Of a stretch of DNA of 9,708 nucleotides, positions 1-7,106 are shown one piece after another. Both the position numbers and the translations under genes were made by a program. Location of the stretch: assembly GCA_030643245.1 (NCBI GenBank), contig DAOWME010000102.1, positions 1-9,708 on the forward strand, given 5' to 3'. The stretch is from Deltaproteobacteria bacterium (GTDB lineage Bacteria; Desulfobacterota; UBA8473). Under the pieces are notes generated by a model. It saw only the letters and a list, made by a program, of their open reading frames with translations. It searched no databases and had not been told where the DNA came from. Positions within the stretch are counted from its first letter, which is position 1. Each line of letters begins with the position of its first letter.

Positions 1-140
1 AGGCCATCTTTGCCCGATCTTCAAACACAAAATCCTCGAAATAGGCAAAACTATTCCTGTGGTTTTGTATTTTCAGATCGAACAAATCTAACCTAAATCT
101 GAGCGCCAATTTGAGAAAGTTATTTCGGCCCTGTCCCTAA
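1..140 (+). repeat. R1 dispersed repeat, copy A (left end outside window)
   Basis: This is a 140-bp match to the reverse complement of 4106-4245, with 8 mismatches and no gap by eye. It ends in CTGTCCCTAA, the terminal sequence of the family. Just inside that end is AAGTTATTTCGGCC, which appears inverted at the opposite end of copy D. Its left end lies outside the window, so its full length is unknown. No protein is apparent in it. It lies 17 bp from the stop codon of the gene remnant at 158-307. A MITE-like or other non-autonomous intergenic element is the best description; no transposase is visible. Confidence 0.85.
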
Positions 141-157
141 TTATATTTCCGGAACCT

Positions 158-307
158 CTAGATGACCTTTTCCTCAGCCTTTTCTGCCGCACCTTCTTTT
201 CCGTATCTGTTCAGATCACTTTCGTATCTTGCACATATATAATCGCATATCTTTTCGTGTTCGTCAATGATTTCGATGATCTTTGACGAACGAACATCCT
301 TGAGTAG
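158..307 (-). pseudogene. Probable C-terminal remnant of an unidentified protein
   Basis: The minus strand has an open stretch of 49 codons ending in TAG, bounded upstream by TAA at 308-310, with no ATG, GTG or TTG start. Its translation has protein-like composition, charged and helix-forming: it begins LLKDVRSSKIIEIIDEHEK and ends in an Ala/Glu/Lys-rich tail. The upstream boundary coincides with the TTAA end of repeat R3 (308-386), as if the element replaced the 5' part of a gene. The stop codon is 17 bp from repeat R1 copy A. I do not recognise the family. A chance open frame is possible for a stretch this short. Confidence 0.35.
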
Positions 308-386
308 TTAATTTCTATCCGGAAATGGCACTTTTCCGCAATCTCTGCGTCAGTCTGCGTGATTATTTATGCGGCGTACGTTTGGG
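308..386 (+). repeat. R3 dispersed repeat, partial copy overlapping the midA 3' end
   Basis: Positions 325-386 match the reverse complement of 8557-8618 at about 49 of 62 positions, including a 16-nt exact block CAATCTCTGCGTCAGT. The terminal parts (TTAA at 308-311, then AAATGG at 323) also resemble the outer end of the 8294-8639 element. The mismatches do not concentrate at any codon position, so this looks like non-coding repeat DNA. It covers the stop codon and the last seven sense codons of midA. The other end of this copy cannot be recognised beyond about 386. Confidence 0.6.
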
Positions 387-1553
387 TATGTGGGATCCTG
401 TCTCAGATGAGTTTAAAAGTTCCGAGCCTTCGACCCCTTTGCATTGGATCAATACCTTGAAAAGGACCCCCATCCCACCTGGCATCAAGAAGTTTTTCAT
501 TGATAACTTCTCCTTATAATATTCTACCTGTGACATCCTGTCTCTGTTCATTTCGAATTCCTCCATGATGTCGAGGAGCCCAAGGGCCATGAGAAACCTG
601 TATTGTTCCAAGTATCCGGTCTTCTTCAGTCCTATCCTTTCGCCCGTCCGGATGAGGGTTGTAAAATCAACATGTGCAGTGATGTCCTGAAAGCCCACCC
701 TCGTGTACGGATCATGGTTGATGGTGTGTCTATAATAACAAGAAAGCGTCCCATCTTTTCTGTGTGGGGCAAAGAGCTCATCTGCAGTGTATCCATAATC
801 GATAGTAATTACAAATCCCCGTCCTATGGCATTGTGGACTGCTTCGAGCCAGTCAAGAAGCCCCAAATTTACTTCAGCCCTTTGCCCTCCTGCCAATTTA
901 ATACCGAGGTTTGTAAAATAGTTTTCCAGTGCCGGAGTTGACGGATCGCCCAGTTCTTCAACAAGAATGCTATCCTTGAGGGTTACATAGACCTCCTTCA
1001 ACTTGCCCTCTTCCATCTTCACTATATTGAAAGGCAAAGCATCGAGTAGTTCGTTTGAGAGGTAGCATCCATCGAAGCGGAGTTCTGTCTTTCTGAAGTC
1101 ATTGGGAGAACACCATGTTACCTTGCCGTCATGAGAGTGTTTTCTTACAAGTTTTCTCTGAGAGGCGGAAAGATTACCACTTACCTCGACTATACTGTAG
1201 ACTAAAGACTCATAAAAATCAGAGAATTGTTCTCTGGAATAGTCAAGTATGTCGCAGCATAAGAAACCCTGTCCGGCTCCGGCTTCTACAATAGTAAAAT
1301 CAGACCCCTGTCCCATGATGTTCCACATTCGATGAATCAGTCTTGCGATTAGATGCCCGAATACAGGGTGGATGTGTGGGCTTGTGTAGTAGTCACCATC
1401 CTTCCCGATCTTTTCCCTGGGGGAATCGTAGTATCCATAGATTGGCAAATACAATACCAGGTCCATATACTCTGCAAAGGTAATCTTCCCTCTCTTGCGG
1501 ATCTTTTCCATGATAATGGCTTTTAGTTCCTTGTTTTCAAATTCCGCATTCAT
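363..1553 (-). CDS. midA: MidA/NDUFAF7-family SAM-dependent methyltransferase
   Basis: This 396-residue protein belongs to the MidA (DUF185, COG1565) family of class I methyltransferases. The eukaryotic member NDUFAF7 methylates an arginine of the NDUFS2 subunit of complex I; the bacterial substrate is less clear. Family blocks occur in order: F26-Y30 and the GYY at 40-42; GDYYTSP (53-59); the SAM-binding motif IVEAGAGQG (88-96); SNELLDALP (166-174, usually A/SNExLDALP); IDYGY (251-255); and RKDGTLSCYYRH (265-276) running into DPYTRVG and DITAHVDF. MPGGMG (357-362) marks the end of the domain. The ATG follows an AGAGGA ribosome-binding site by 9 nt. Residues after about 372 are not family-like, and the last seven (PKRTPHK) lie inside repeat R3, so the C-terminus was probably rewritten by the repeat. 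It appears to be a single-gene unit between repeats; R1 copy B starts about 30 bp upstream. Confidence 0.93.
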   Translation of the reverse strand: MNAEFENKELKAIIMEKIRKRGKITFAEYMDLVLYLPIYGYYDSPREKIGKDGDYYTSPHIHPVFGHLIARLIHRMWNIMGQGSDFTIVEAGAGQGFLCCDILDYSREQFSDFYESLVYSIVEVSGNLSASQRKLVRKHSHDGKVTWCSPNDFRKTELRFDGCYLSNELLDALPFNIVKMEEGKLKEVYVTLKDSILVEELGDPSTPALENYFTNLGIKLAGGQRAEVNLGLLDWLEAVHNAIGRGFVITIDYGYTADELFAPHRKDGTLSCYYRHTINHDPYTRVGFQDITAHVDFTTLIRTGERIGLKKTGYLEQYRFLMALGLLDIMEEFEMNRDRMSQVEYYKEKLSMKNFLMPGGMGVLFKVLIQCKGVEGSELLNSSETGSHIPKRTPHK

Positions 1554-1581
1554 GATGGGAGTTCCTCTGTCAGGTAGTTAT

Positions 1582-1683
1582 GAATAGTCGAACTATTTTG
1601 AGGATTTTGTGTTTGAAGATCGGGCAAAGATGGCCTGAAGATGAGATACACAAATGGGGAAGTTATTTCGGCCACGGCCCTAA
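1582..1683 (-). repeat. R1 dispersed repeat, copy B (partial)
   Basis: From about 1593 this reads as the reverse complement of copy A/D sequence: GAGGATTTTGTGTTTGAAGA, then the GGCAAAGATGGCCT block. It continues into TGAAGATGAGATACAC and AAATGGGGAAGTTATTTCGG, which are shared with copy D (9538 onward) but missing from copy C. It ends in GGCCCTAAA. The half corresponding to positions 45-140 of copy A is absent; weak similarity fades near 1582. It sits between midA and sat-cysC and forms most of the midA upstream region. Confidence 0.8.
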
Positions 1684-1796
1684 ACCAGATGGGTGACTTA
1701 CTACTGGCAAGAATGTCTAGAAAATCATACTCAAATAATCTGTTGAATTTACAAAGTGTCCCGGCTTAAGTTGGTAGCCAAAAAAATGGCCCCCAT

Positions 1797-3512
1797 TCAT
1801 TTAACGTATCCTTGCTCCACAAGATAGAGGAGCACCCCCTGAGCTGCTTCTTCAGGACTCATCTCCGTTGTGTCGATGGTGATTTCCTGATTGGTAGGAG
1901 ACACGTAAGGATCATCTATACCGGTAAACCCTTTAATTTTTCCTGCTTTGGCCTTGGCGTATATTCCCTTCCTGTCCCTTTGTTCACATACTTCAAGGGG
2001 AGTGGAAACATATACCTCTATAAAGACCCCGTATTGGCTGATCAACTCTCGCGCTTGCTTTCTGGACTCCTCATAAGGCGCGATAGGGGCGCAGATGGCA
2101 ATCCCCCCGTTCTTGGTTATCTCGCTCGCCACAAAAGCGATCCGTGTGATATTAAGGTTCCGGTGCTCTCTTGAAAATCCAAGCTCGCTGGATAGGCTTT
2201 TTCTCACAATATCCCCGTCAAGAAGTGTAACGGGACGATCTCTCATCTCCATAAATTTTACCATCAGGACCTTTGCAATAGTGGATTTACCGGCGCCGGA
2301 CAACCCTGTAAAAAAGATAGTGAATCCCTGTCTTGAACGGGGTGGATAGGCCCATCTCAATTCCCTCACGACCTCAGGGTAAGAAAACCATGCCGGGATA
2401 TCCAGATCATTTTCCAACCTGCGTCTCATTTCCGAGGATGAGATACGCTTTACCTTCATACCCTGTTCTATTTCGTCTTCCGGGATATATTGGGCCTTGT
2501 CTTCCACGTATACCATCTTCTTCAACCGGACCATTTTGATACCGGTTTCTCCTTCGTGTTTTTTGACCATCTCCTGGGCCGCGTGAAGGGGGTAGAATCT
2601 CTGCCCTGATCCGCTGTTTGCGAATGGATCCCCATGATCGTCGGCGACCATAAAATGGCTGCACCCGTAGTTTTTCCGAATAATAGCCTGCCATAAAGCC
2701 TCCCTGGGGCCAGCCATGCGCATGGCCATGGGAATCAATCCAAGCATGATTATGTTGGGGGGGTATTCCTTCACTATTTCCTGGTAGCAACGAACCCGGG
2801 TGTAATGGTCAATATCCCAGGGGTTCGTCAGACCTACTACGGGTTGCATGAAGATATTTGCGCCAACCTCCCTTGCAGCCCGGAGGGTCATCTCTTTGTG
2901 GGCGCAATGTAAGTTTTTCTCGGTTTGAAAGCCTATTACCTTCCTCCAGCCTTTCTGAATAAATTGCAGGTGGGTTTCGGGCGGGGTAAACCGCATTTCC
3001 TTGAAGTCGTAGTGGATGGGAAGCTGTATACCTTCAAGGGAACCGCCGACATACCACTTCTCAATCCCATCATACAGGAATCGTACCCCTGGATGCCTTT
3101 CAGGATCCTCTGTGCCAAAAACGGAGAGGGCCTCACTCCTCTTATCCGGTTTCCAGACATCCTCCACTGTGAGTACTGCCAGCATGAAGCCCTCTTCGTC
3201 TCTCAGGGCGATACGCATCCCCGTCCCGAAGGATTGAGCCGTCTTCTCGCTTACATCCAGGCATATTGGTATAGGCCAAACGGTTCCATCGCCAAGGCAC
3301 AAGTTTTCGAGAACGCTTTCATAGTCGTGCCGGTTTAAATAGCCGGTAAGTGGGAAAAAGGCACTGTTCAAAAGGAGCTCAAGATCGCAGAGCTGTCTCT
3401 TGTTTAAGTCGATGGAAGGGTATTCAAGGGATGCGTTCTTAAGTTCCACTATACGCCTAAAGTGGACAAGGAGATTTTCGGAGTACGAGTGGTTAGATTT
3501 CATGTCATACAT
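1797..3512 (-). CDS. sat/cysC: Fused ATP sulfurylase-like / APS kinase protein (Sat-CysC), Sat motifs altered
   Basis: This 571-residue protein has the Sat-then-CysC order of Aquifex-type bifunctional enzymes. Those make APS from ATP and sulfate, then phosphorylate it to PAPS. The N-terminal PUA-like part includes AFFPLTGYLNRHDY (51-64). The Sat catalytic part (about 165-385) includes MRMAGPREALW (264-274). The kinase (about 395-571) has a P-loop GLSGAGKST (403-411), DGDIVR (432-437), LGFSREHR (444-451) and IKGFTGIDDPY (526-536), and looks intact. Canonical Sat has QTRNPxHxxH and GRDHAG; here they read QTEKNLHCAH (196-205) and ADDHG (290-294). The two histidines remain, but both sulfate-binding arginines became acidic (E198, D291). 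The kinase may work while the Sat half is inactive or uses another substrate. The start ATG has a weak GAAGAG 6 nt upstream; an in-frame ATG three codons later lacks one. No clear terminator follows. Confidence 0.93.
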   Translation of the reverse strand: MYDMKSNHSYSENLLVHFRRIVELKNASLEYPSIDLNKRQLCDLELLLNSAFFPLTGYLNRHDYESVLENLCLGDGTVWPIPICLDVSEKTAQSFGTGMRIALRDEEGFMLAVLTVEDVWKPDKRSEALSVFGTEDPERHPGVRFLYDGIEKWYVGGSLEGIQLPIHYDFKEMRFTPPETHLQFIQKGWRKVIGFQTEKNLHCAHKEMTLRAAREVGANIFMQPVVGLTNPWDIDHYTRVRCYQEIVKEYPPNIIMLGLIPMAMRMAGPREALWQAIIRKNYGCSHFMVADDHGDPFANSGSGQRFYPLHAAQEMVKKHEGETGIKMVRLKKMVYVEDKAQYIPEDEIEQGMKVKRISSSEMRRRLENDLDIPAWFSYPEVVRELRWAYPPRSRQGFTIFFTGLSGAGKSTIAKVLMVKFMEMRDRPVTLLDGDIVRKSLSSELGFSREHRNLNITRIAFVASEITKNGGIAICAPIAPYEESRKQARELISQYGVFIEVYVSTPLEVCEQRDRKGIYAKAKAGKIKGFTGIDDPYVSPTNQEITIDTTEMSPEEAAQGVLLYLVEQGYVK

Positions 3513-3722
3513 TGCGTTCTCTTCGGGGCTGAAGAATCCCCGGCTTTGGGTTTTGGAATTGAGGGGGTCTGTGATTAGATCAGCTCAAGATAAATAATTA
3601 GAAAATTTCCCACTAATCCGCGATGAACCAAAAAAGTGTGTTTTTTCGGGTGGAGAGGTGTTTTTTCTCTTGACAAGCCCTTTAATGGGTTACCCCTTTC
3701 TGCTTCTCTTGGCGTTGCCAAA

Positions 3723-3812
3723 TTATTGGCGTTTCTCCTTATACTTGAAATAGATAGTCGCTCCCAAAGCCATTAGGGCTACCGTACCCATTATGATTAA
3801 GACTCCTTCCAT
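3723..3812 (-). CDS. Tiny single-pass membrane protein, 29 residues
   Basis: This 29-residue ORF starts MEGVLIIMGTVALMALGA, continues as one hydrophobic segment (about residues 3-22), and ends in a positive tail YKEKRQ. It begins 5 nt after the stop of the 69-residue gene. A strong ribosome-binding site, AAAGGAGG (3823-3830), lies 10 nt before its ATG and overlaps the last codons of that gene, which makes chance unlikely. The charge distribution predicts the C-terminus in the cytoplasm. It could be a small subunit or stabiliser of a membrane complex, or a partner of its upstream neighbour; no family is recognised. The mini-operon promoter at 4026-4054 probably drives it. Confidence 0.65.
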   Translation of the reverse strand: MEGVLIIMGTVALMALGATIYFKYKEKRQ

Positions 3813-3817
3813 TTAAG

Positions 3818-4027
3818 CTAATCCTCCTTTTTAGGGGTTATGACAATGGCCAAGATGAAAATAAATATTGCCATTAGACCCGTCAGTATGACTATTTTGA
3901 TCGAGAATAGTTTTTCAGTAAACAAGAAAGCAGCCGCAACCGCGGTTAAAAGGTACTTGACCAAATCAAAAAGTAGATTGGCAACTTTTTCTCGCTTGTA
4001 GAAGTATTTATCTACCATATATCGCAT
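3818..4027 (-). CDS. Small two-helix membrane protein, 66-69 residues
   Basis: The protein starts with a charged N-terminus (VDKYFYKREK), followed by two hydrophobic segments at about residues 22-38 and 45-63, and ends TPKKED. It resembles short hypothetical membrane proteins with a KYFxKREK start; no function can be assigned. The longest frame starts at 4027, but that ATG overlaps the -10 box of the promoter at 4026-4054. An in-frame ATG at 4018 lies exactly where transcription would begin, so the real product may be 66 residues translated from a leaderless mRNA. Neither ATG has a ribosome-binding site. Its end carries the AAAGGAGG site of the 29-residue gene, so the two form a mini-operon. 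Confidence 0.75.
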   Translation of the reverse strand: MRYMVDKYFYKREKVANLLFDLVKYLLTAVAAAFLFTEKLFSIKIVILTGLMAIFIFILAIVITPKKED

Positions 4028-4054
4028 ACTAAAATCAGAATATCATTTTGTCAA
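4026..4054 (-). promoter_or_regulatory. Sigma70-type promoter for the small membrane protein pair
   Basis: On the minus strand a perfect -35 box TTGACA (4049-4054) is followed by a 17-bp spacer and TAGTAT (4026-4031), which matches 4 of 6 positions of the -10 consensus. A start site 7 nt downstream falls on the A of the ATG at 4016-4018, implying a leaderless transcript. The spacing and the perfect -35 box are the main support; there is no experimental evidence. Confidence 0.6.
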
Positions 4055-4105
4055 GTTCAATTCCTGTCTTCAGTTGGAAGAGGGGGCTACATGGTATCAA
4101 TCTGA

Positions 4106-4257
4106 TTAGGGACGTGGCCAAAATAACTTCCTCAAGTTGGCGCTCATATTTAGGTCAGATTTGTTCGAACTGAAAATACAAAACCACAGGAATAGTTTTG
4201 CCTATTTCGAGGATTTTGTGTTTGAAGATCGGGCAAAGATGGCCTGAGCGTCCCTAA
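4106..4257 (-). repeat. R1 dispersed repeat, copy C (both ends present, internally deleted)
   Basis: This 152-bp element has mirrored ends, TTAGGGACG (4106-4114) and CGTCCCTAA (4249-4257), as expected of a MITE whose terminal inverted repeats end in TA. Positions 4106-4245 match copy A in reverse complement with 8 mismatches in 140. Compared with copies B and D it lacks the roughly 35-bp stretch around AAATGGGGAAGTTATTTCGG. It lies between the methyltransferase gene and the small membrane protein operon. No ORF is seen in it. Confidence 0.85.
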
Positions 4258-4424
4258 CTTCCCCCGATTGAAATAGTGCCTTGTCTAAAAGAGGGTTGAA
4301 AGCTTCCTCTTGTGGCAAAGCCTTAGGGTAAGTCAAAAACAGTCACCAACCTGGAATCCATATAGAGCCTTAACTTTTAAGATGTGCCCCTCTTCCCTCT
4401 TTTTCAGATCTGCATTTTCCCTTT

Positions 4425-5291
4425 TTACTCCACAAGGCGTAGCCTGAAGAAGTGATTTTGTAATTTGGGCCATGAGATGCTGAGTTGGGAGAGTATCCGC
4501 GGCAGAGCCCAGAAGCTTATCGGCGCGGTCCCTCTGAGCACCCACCACGTTAAGGAGCCAAGCGTGGTAGAATCCATGGGTAAGAATGGTAGCCAACTGC
4601 GACGCAGATTAACCAACTCCTCTGCAGTCACCAAATTGGTGTAACCGTAGTTCCGCCGCACTTCCACACGAAAGGAACCCGCTCCATCGAACAATTGACG
4701 GTACAGGTTTACACTTCGGTAGACTGCCTGATACTCACCCCGTGATAGGGATACACCCTGATGTACAGTCGACTCGCGGAGGATAATCGACCCCCCTTCA
4801 ATAAGACGGCTTTTCAAAGAGTGGAGTAGCGCCATAACGTCGAGGTCATTCAGATACATACACAGGCCACCCAGGAAGATCATGTCGAAGGAGCCTTCCG
4901 GAAGGTCATGTCGACCGTCACCTTCGAGTATCTTAACATTGGGCAGACGAGCCATCCTTTCCCTGGCAGCCTTCAACATCAGGCTACTTTGCTCGATTCC
5001 TATGACAGTCTTATAGCACCTGGCGAAGATCTCTGTCCAAGTCCCTGCACCACAGCCAACATCAAGCACTCGCCCCGAATCATACACCGCGTTAAGCCAA
5101 TCACTGATAGTTCGTATCTCTTTGTGTAGTCGATATCTTGCCGCACTGGCTGGGAGCTTGTGCTCATGGGCCATCATACTGACAGTGGCTGCTGTACCAC
5201 CCCTTGCACTATCAAAATAGCGCTTGACGGCTGCATCGTCGATCTGTTGTTCGGTAGAGTCGTGGCGATTCATCGGTTGATAGCCGGCCAT
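4425..5291 (-). CDS. Class I SAM-dependent methyltransferase, last gene of the headgroup operon
   Basis: With the start at 5291 this is 288 residues. It has a Rossmann methyltransferase core: motif I VLDVGCGAG (75-83), acidic residue E100 after strand 2, GDGR (124-127), FDMIFLGGLCMYL (135-147) and GGSIILRES (167-174). A hydrophobic, Trp-rich stretch (about 233-275) precedes a final strand HFFRLRL (280-286), typical of strand 7 in this fold. The frame is open up to 5363, but that start would overlap the upstream gene by 32 nt and has no good ribosome-binding site. The ATG at 5291 has GGAA a few bases upstream and avoids the overlap. As the last gene of the operon it could N-methylate the amino headgroup made by the others, as PmtA does to phosphatidylethanolamine; that role is inferred from position only, and the substrate is unknown. 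Confidence 0.85.
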   Translation of the reverse strand: MAGYQPMNRHDSTEQQIDDAAVKRYFDSARGGTAATVSMMAHEHKLPASAARYRLHKEIRTISDWLNAVYDSGRVLDVGCGAGTWTEIFARCYKTVIGIEQSSLMLKAARERMARLPNVKILEGDGRHDLPEGSFDMIFLGGLCMYLNDLDVMALLHSLKSRLIEGGSIILRESTVHQGVSLSRGEYQAVYRSVNLYRQLFDGAGSFRVEVRRNYGYTNLVTAEELVNLRRSWLPFLPMDSTTLGSLTWWVLRGTAPISFWALPRILSQLSISWPKLQNHFFRLRLVE

Positions 5292-5331
5292 ATACTTTTC
5301 CACTTTTTTCAGGTTGATAATTGCCGTAATT

Positions 5332-5988
5332 TTATTGGAATTTGCTACACAGTATCCAGCCATAGATAGCTGTCAATCCCAAGGCATACACAGTGAGAAC
5401 ATAAAACCACCTTCCGGTAAACTTGGGCGTTCGGATTGGTGCTACATTCAAGGCAGCCATACACATACACATGGTATATATCATGATTGAAAAAATCGTC
5501 TCGCTGAAAACACCGTCAAACAGAAAGACAAAAGCAAGAATGATGACATTGTTGTCAAGCGCCAATCCCATGTACGTCGAATCATCGATCAGGCCGAACA
5601 CATTGAAATAACTCAACCGTATTGCACTGGTAGCGACAATCACTAACGCTCCCGGTAGGAACCAGGGACTGAATTCTCCATAGCTCAAGAGAAGAACAGC
5701 GGAGCAAATTCCAAAACATATAATATCTATCAACGAGTCAAGCTGTCCCCCGAAAGCCCGATATTCATCAGTTCGCCCCTTCATCCGGCGGGCAATGATT
5801 CCGTCACCCCAGTCAAAAAAAACAGCCCAGATCATTCCAATTATTGCAAGAGGAAAATTGCCCAAAACAGCGTAGTATATAGCGAGGACAGCACATAACA
5901 GCCCTACAAGCGAACAGATATTTGGAAGATCGCCAGCAAAAGTAATCATCCCGGTCTGATGTGATTGTTGATATTTTGAATCTTTCAT
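5332..5988 (-). CDS. CDP-alcohol phosphatidyltransferase, PssA-like membrane enzyme
   Basis: This 218-residue integral membrane protein has about six hydrophobic segments. The family signature is complete: D59, D62-G63, A66-R67, G80, D84 and D88. These residues bind the two metals and the CDP moiety; such enzymes move the phospho-alcohol from a CDP-alcohol to a hydroxyl acceptor, or the reverse. Twelve residues separate AR from G80 instead of the usual eight; I believe some PssA-like subfamilies share this, so it marks a subfamily more than an anomaly. IRLSYFNVFG (123-132) is also family-like. Its ATG overlaps the stop of the upstream decarboxylase-like gene (ATGA, 5985-5988), which indicates translational coupling. 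In context it would use the CDP-amino alcohol produced by the two upstream genes and attach it to a lipid such as diacylglycerol. The acceptor cannot be read from the sequence. Confidence 0.9.
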   Translation of the reverse strand: MKDSKYQQSHQTGMITFAGDLPNICSLVGLLCAVLAIYYAVLGNFPLAIIGMIWAVFFDWGDGIIARRMKGRTDEYRAFGGQLDSLIDIICFGICSAVLLLSYGEFSPWFLPGALVIVATSAIRLSYFNVFGLIDDSTYMGLALDNNVIILAFVFLFDGVFSETIFSIMIYTMCMCMAALNVAPIRTPKFTGRWFYVLTVYALGLTAIYGWILCSKFQ

Positions 5989-7106
5989 GAAGATAGTTCC
6001 ATTTTTCCCGAGTTAATAATATCCGCCAATGCGTCAACTAATGTGCAATTTTCTGTTTCAGTACGGCTGGCAATACGAATATACCGGTCAGAATCCTTGA
6101 GCGTTTTGTCCCGGCAGTGTTTTATGTATATGTTATGCTCAATAAACAATCTCCGCGTGACTTCAGGGGCGGTTTGCACATAATCGGGGACGCGGCAGAA
6201 CACAAAGTTTGTATCGGGTTTGTACACAGTCATCCCCGAGACAGCACACAGGTTGCAATACAGATTGTCCCGGTCGGCCCTTACCTGTTTACAGCTTTCG
6301 ACAAACTCCTGCCGGTAACCTGGCAAAAGCCGCAGAAACTCTTCGGCAAATCCGTTAATATTCCAGATATGCACGCCTTTTCGTATAGCTTCGGCAAATG
6401 CCGCATTGGCAGTAAGCATATAGCCAATCCTAAGACCGCAGATTCCATAGGCTTTGCTCATGCTTTTAAAGATTGCCATATTGGGGTGTCCCTCGATGTC
6501 ATGCTCCAGGGTTGTCTGATTCGGGTTTTGGACAAAATCCATAAAGGATTCATCGACGATCAGCATACAGTCATGATATGCAAGTTTTTGTGCAAGACAG
6601 ACGAGATCCGACTTGGGAACCAGCATAGATGTTGGATTGTTCGGCGTTACCACAACAGCCATATCTGCTTTAACCCTGATTGCTTCAGCAGCAAATTTGT
6701 CCACATCCAGATGGAAGGATGGAAATTCAAGCGCAAATTCGACGGCCCGACCTGACGGCGCCGCATTCGCATATTCATTAAAAGATGGCACCGGGATGAT
6801 CAACTTACTGGATATGTGACCGGAGACAATTTTTATAAGTTCGGCAGCACCATTTCCTACGACAATTCTTTCAGCAGGTTGATGGATCAGCTTACCGATG
6901 AGACCGGCCAAGGCATCCTGTGCAACCGGGTAGTTCAGGACAAGGTCGTGGATGTGATGTCTGAAGCTGGTAAATACCGCCTCCGGCGGGAAATAGAGAT
7001 TATAGAGATAGGCATGGTCGACAAAATCATGGCGATAGTACCCACCATGCTGTCCGGAGATGAATTCGTATTTTTGCGTTTGAGTCTCATAATCATATTG
7101 CTTCAA
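5985..7106 (-). CDS. Fold-type I PLP enzyme, CobD-like decarboxylase or HisC-like aminotransferase
   Basis: This 373-residue protein is a PLP enzyme of the aspartate aminotransferase fold. PLP-site elements are GNGAAELI (84-91), TPNNPTS (154-160), DESFMDF (185-191), the Schiff-base lysine K218 in KSMSKAYG, and GLRIGY (224-229). R344 in YIRIASRTETEN should hold the substrate alpha-carboxylate. Several features fit L-threonine-phosphate decarboxylase (CobD) better than HisC: the N-terminal HGG (20-22), NYP (58-60), IYIKHC (326-331), and SRTETEN where HisC has a Gly-Thr. The start is TTG; it overlaps the upstream stop (TTGA, 7103-7106) and follows AGGA by 8 nt. The conserved residues begin soon after it, and no ATG is near. 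Expected reaction: decarboxylation of an amino acid phosphate or its CDP derivative; transamination remains possible. Confidence 0.85.
   Translation of the reverse strand: MKQYDYETQTQKYEFISGQHGGYYRHDFVDHAYLYNLYFPPEAVFTSFRHHIHDLVLNYPVAQDALAGLIGKLIHQPAERIVVGNGAAELIKIVSGHISSKLIIPVPSFNEYANAAPSGRAVEFALEFPSFHLDVDKFAAEAIRVKADMAVVVTPNNPTSMLVPKSDLVCLAQKLAYHDCMLIVDESFMDFVQNPNQTTLEHDIEGHPNMAIFKSMSKAYGICGLRIGYMLTANAAFAEAIRKGVHIWNINGFAEEFLRLLPGYRQEFVESCKQVRADRDNLYCNLCAVSGMTVYKPDTNFVFCRVPDYVQTAPEVTRRLFIEHNIYIKHCRDKTLKDSDRYIRIASRTETENCTLVDALADIINSGKMELSS

Noticed and set aside
325..519. A 64-codon plus-strand frame starting MALFRNLCVSLRDYLCG, with a similar translation on the minus strand from 8618
   Set aside because: The similarity reflects the R3 DNA repeat. 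Differences are not concentrated at third codon positions, and the 325-519 frame runs antisense into midA, so coding is unlikely.
1765..1796. A GGCCA-TTTTTT-TGGCT stem just after the sat-cysC stop as a terminator
   Set aside because: The stem has only five pairs, including one wobble, and no T-run follows on the minus strand.
4333..4596. An 87-codon minus-strand frame overlapping the methyltransferase 3' end, which could mean a frameshift
   Set aside because: The main frame ends in HFFRLRL, a normal last strand for this fold, and has no break. The alternative starts with TTG and shows no known domain. A sequencing frameshift is not excluded, but the main frame is preferred.
6117..6755. A 212-codon plus-strand frame opposite the PLP enzyme
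   Set aside because: It is antisense to a gene with all its catalytic motifs, and its translation shows no family features.
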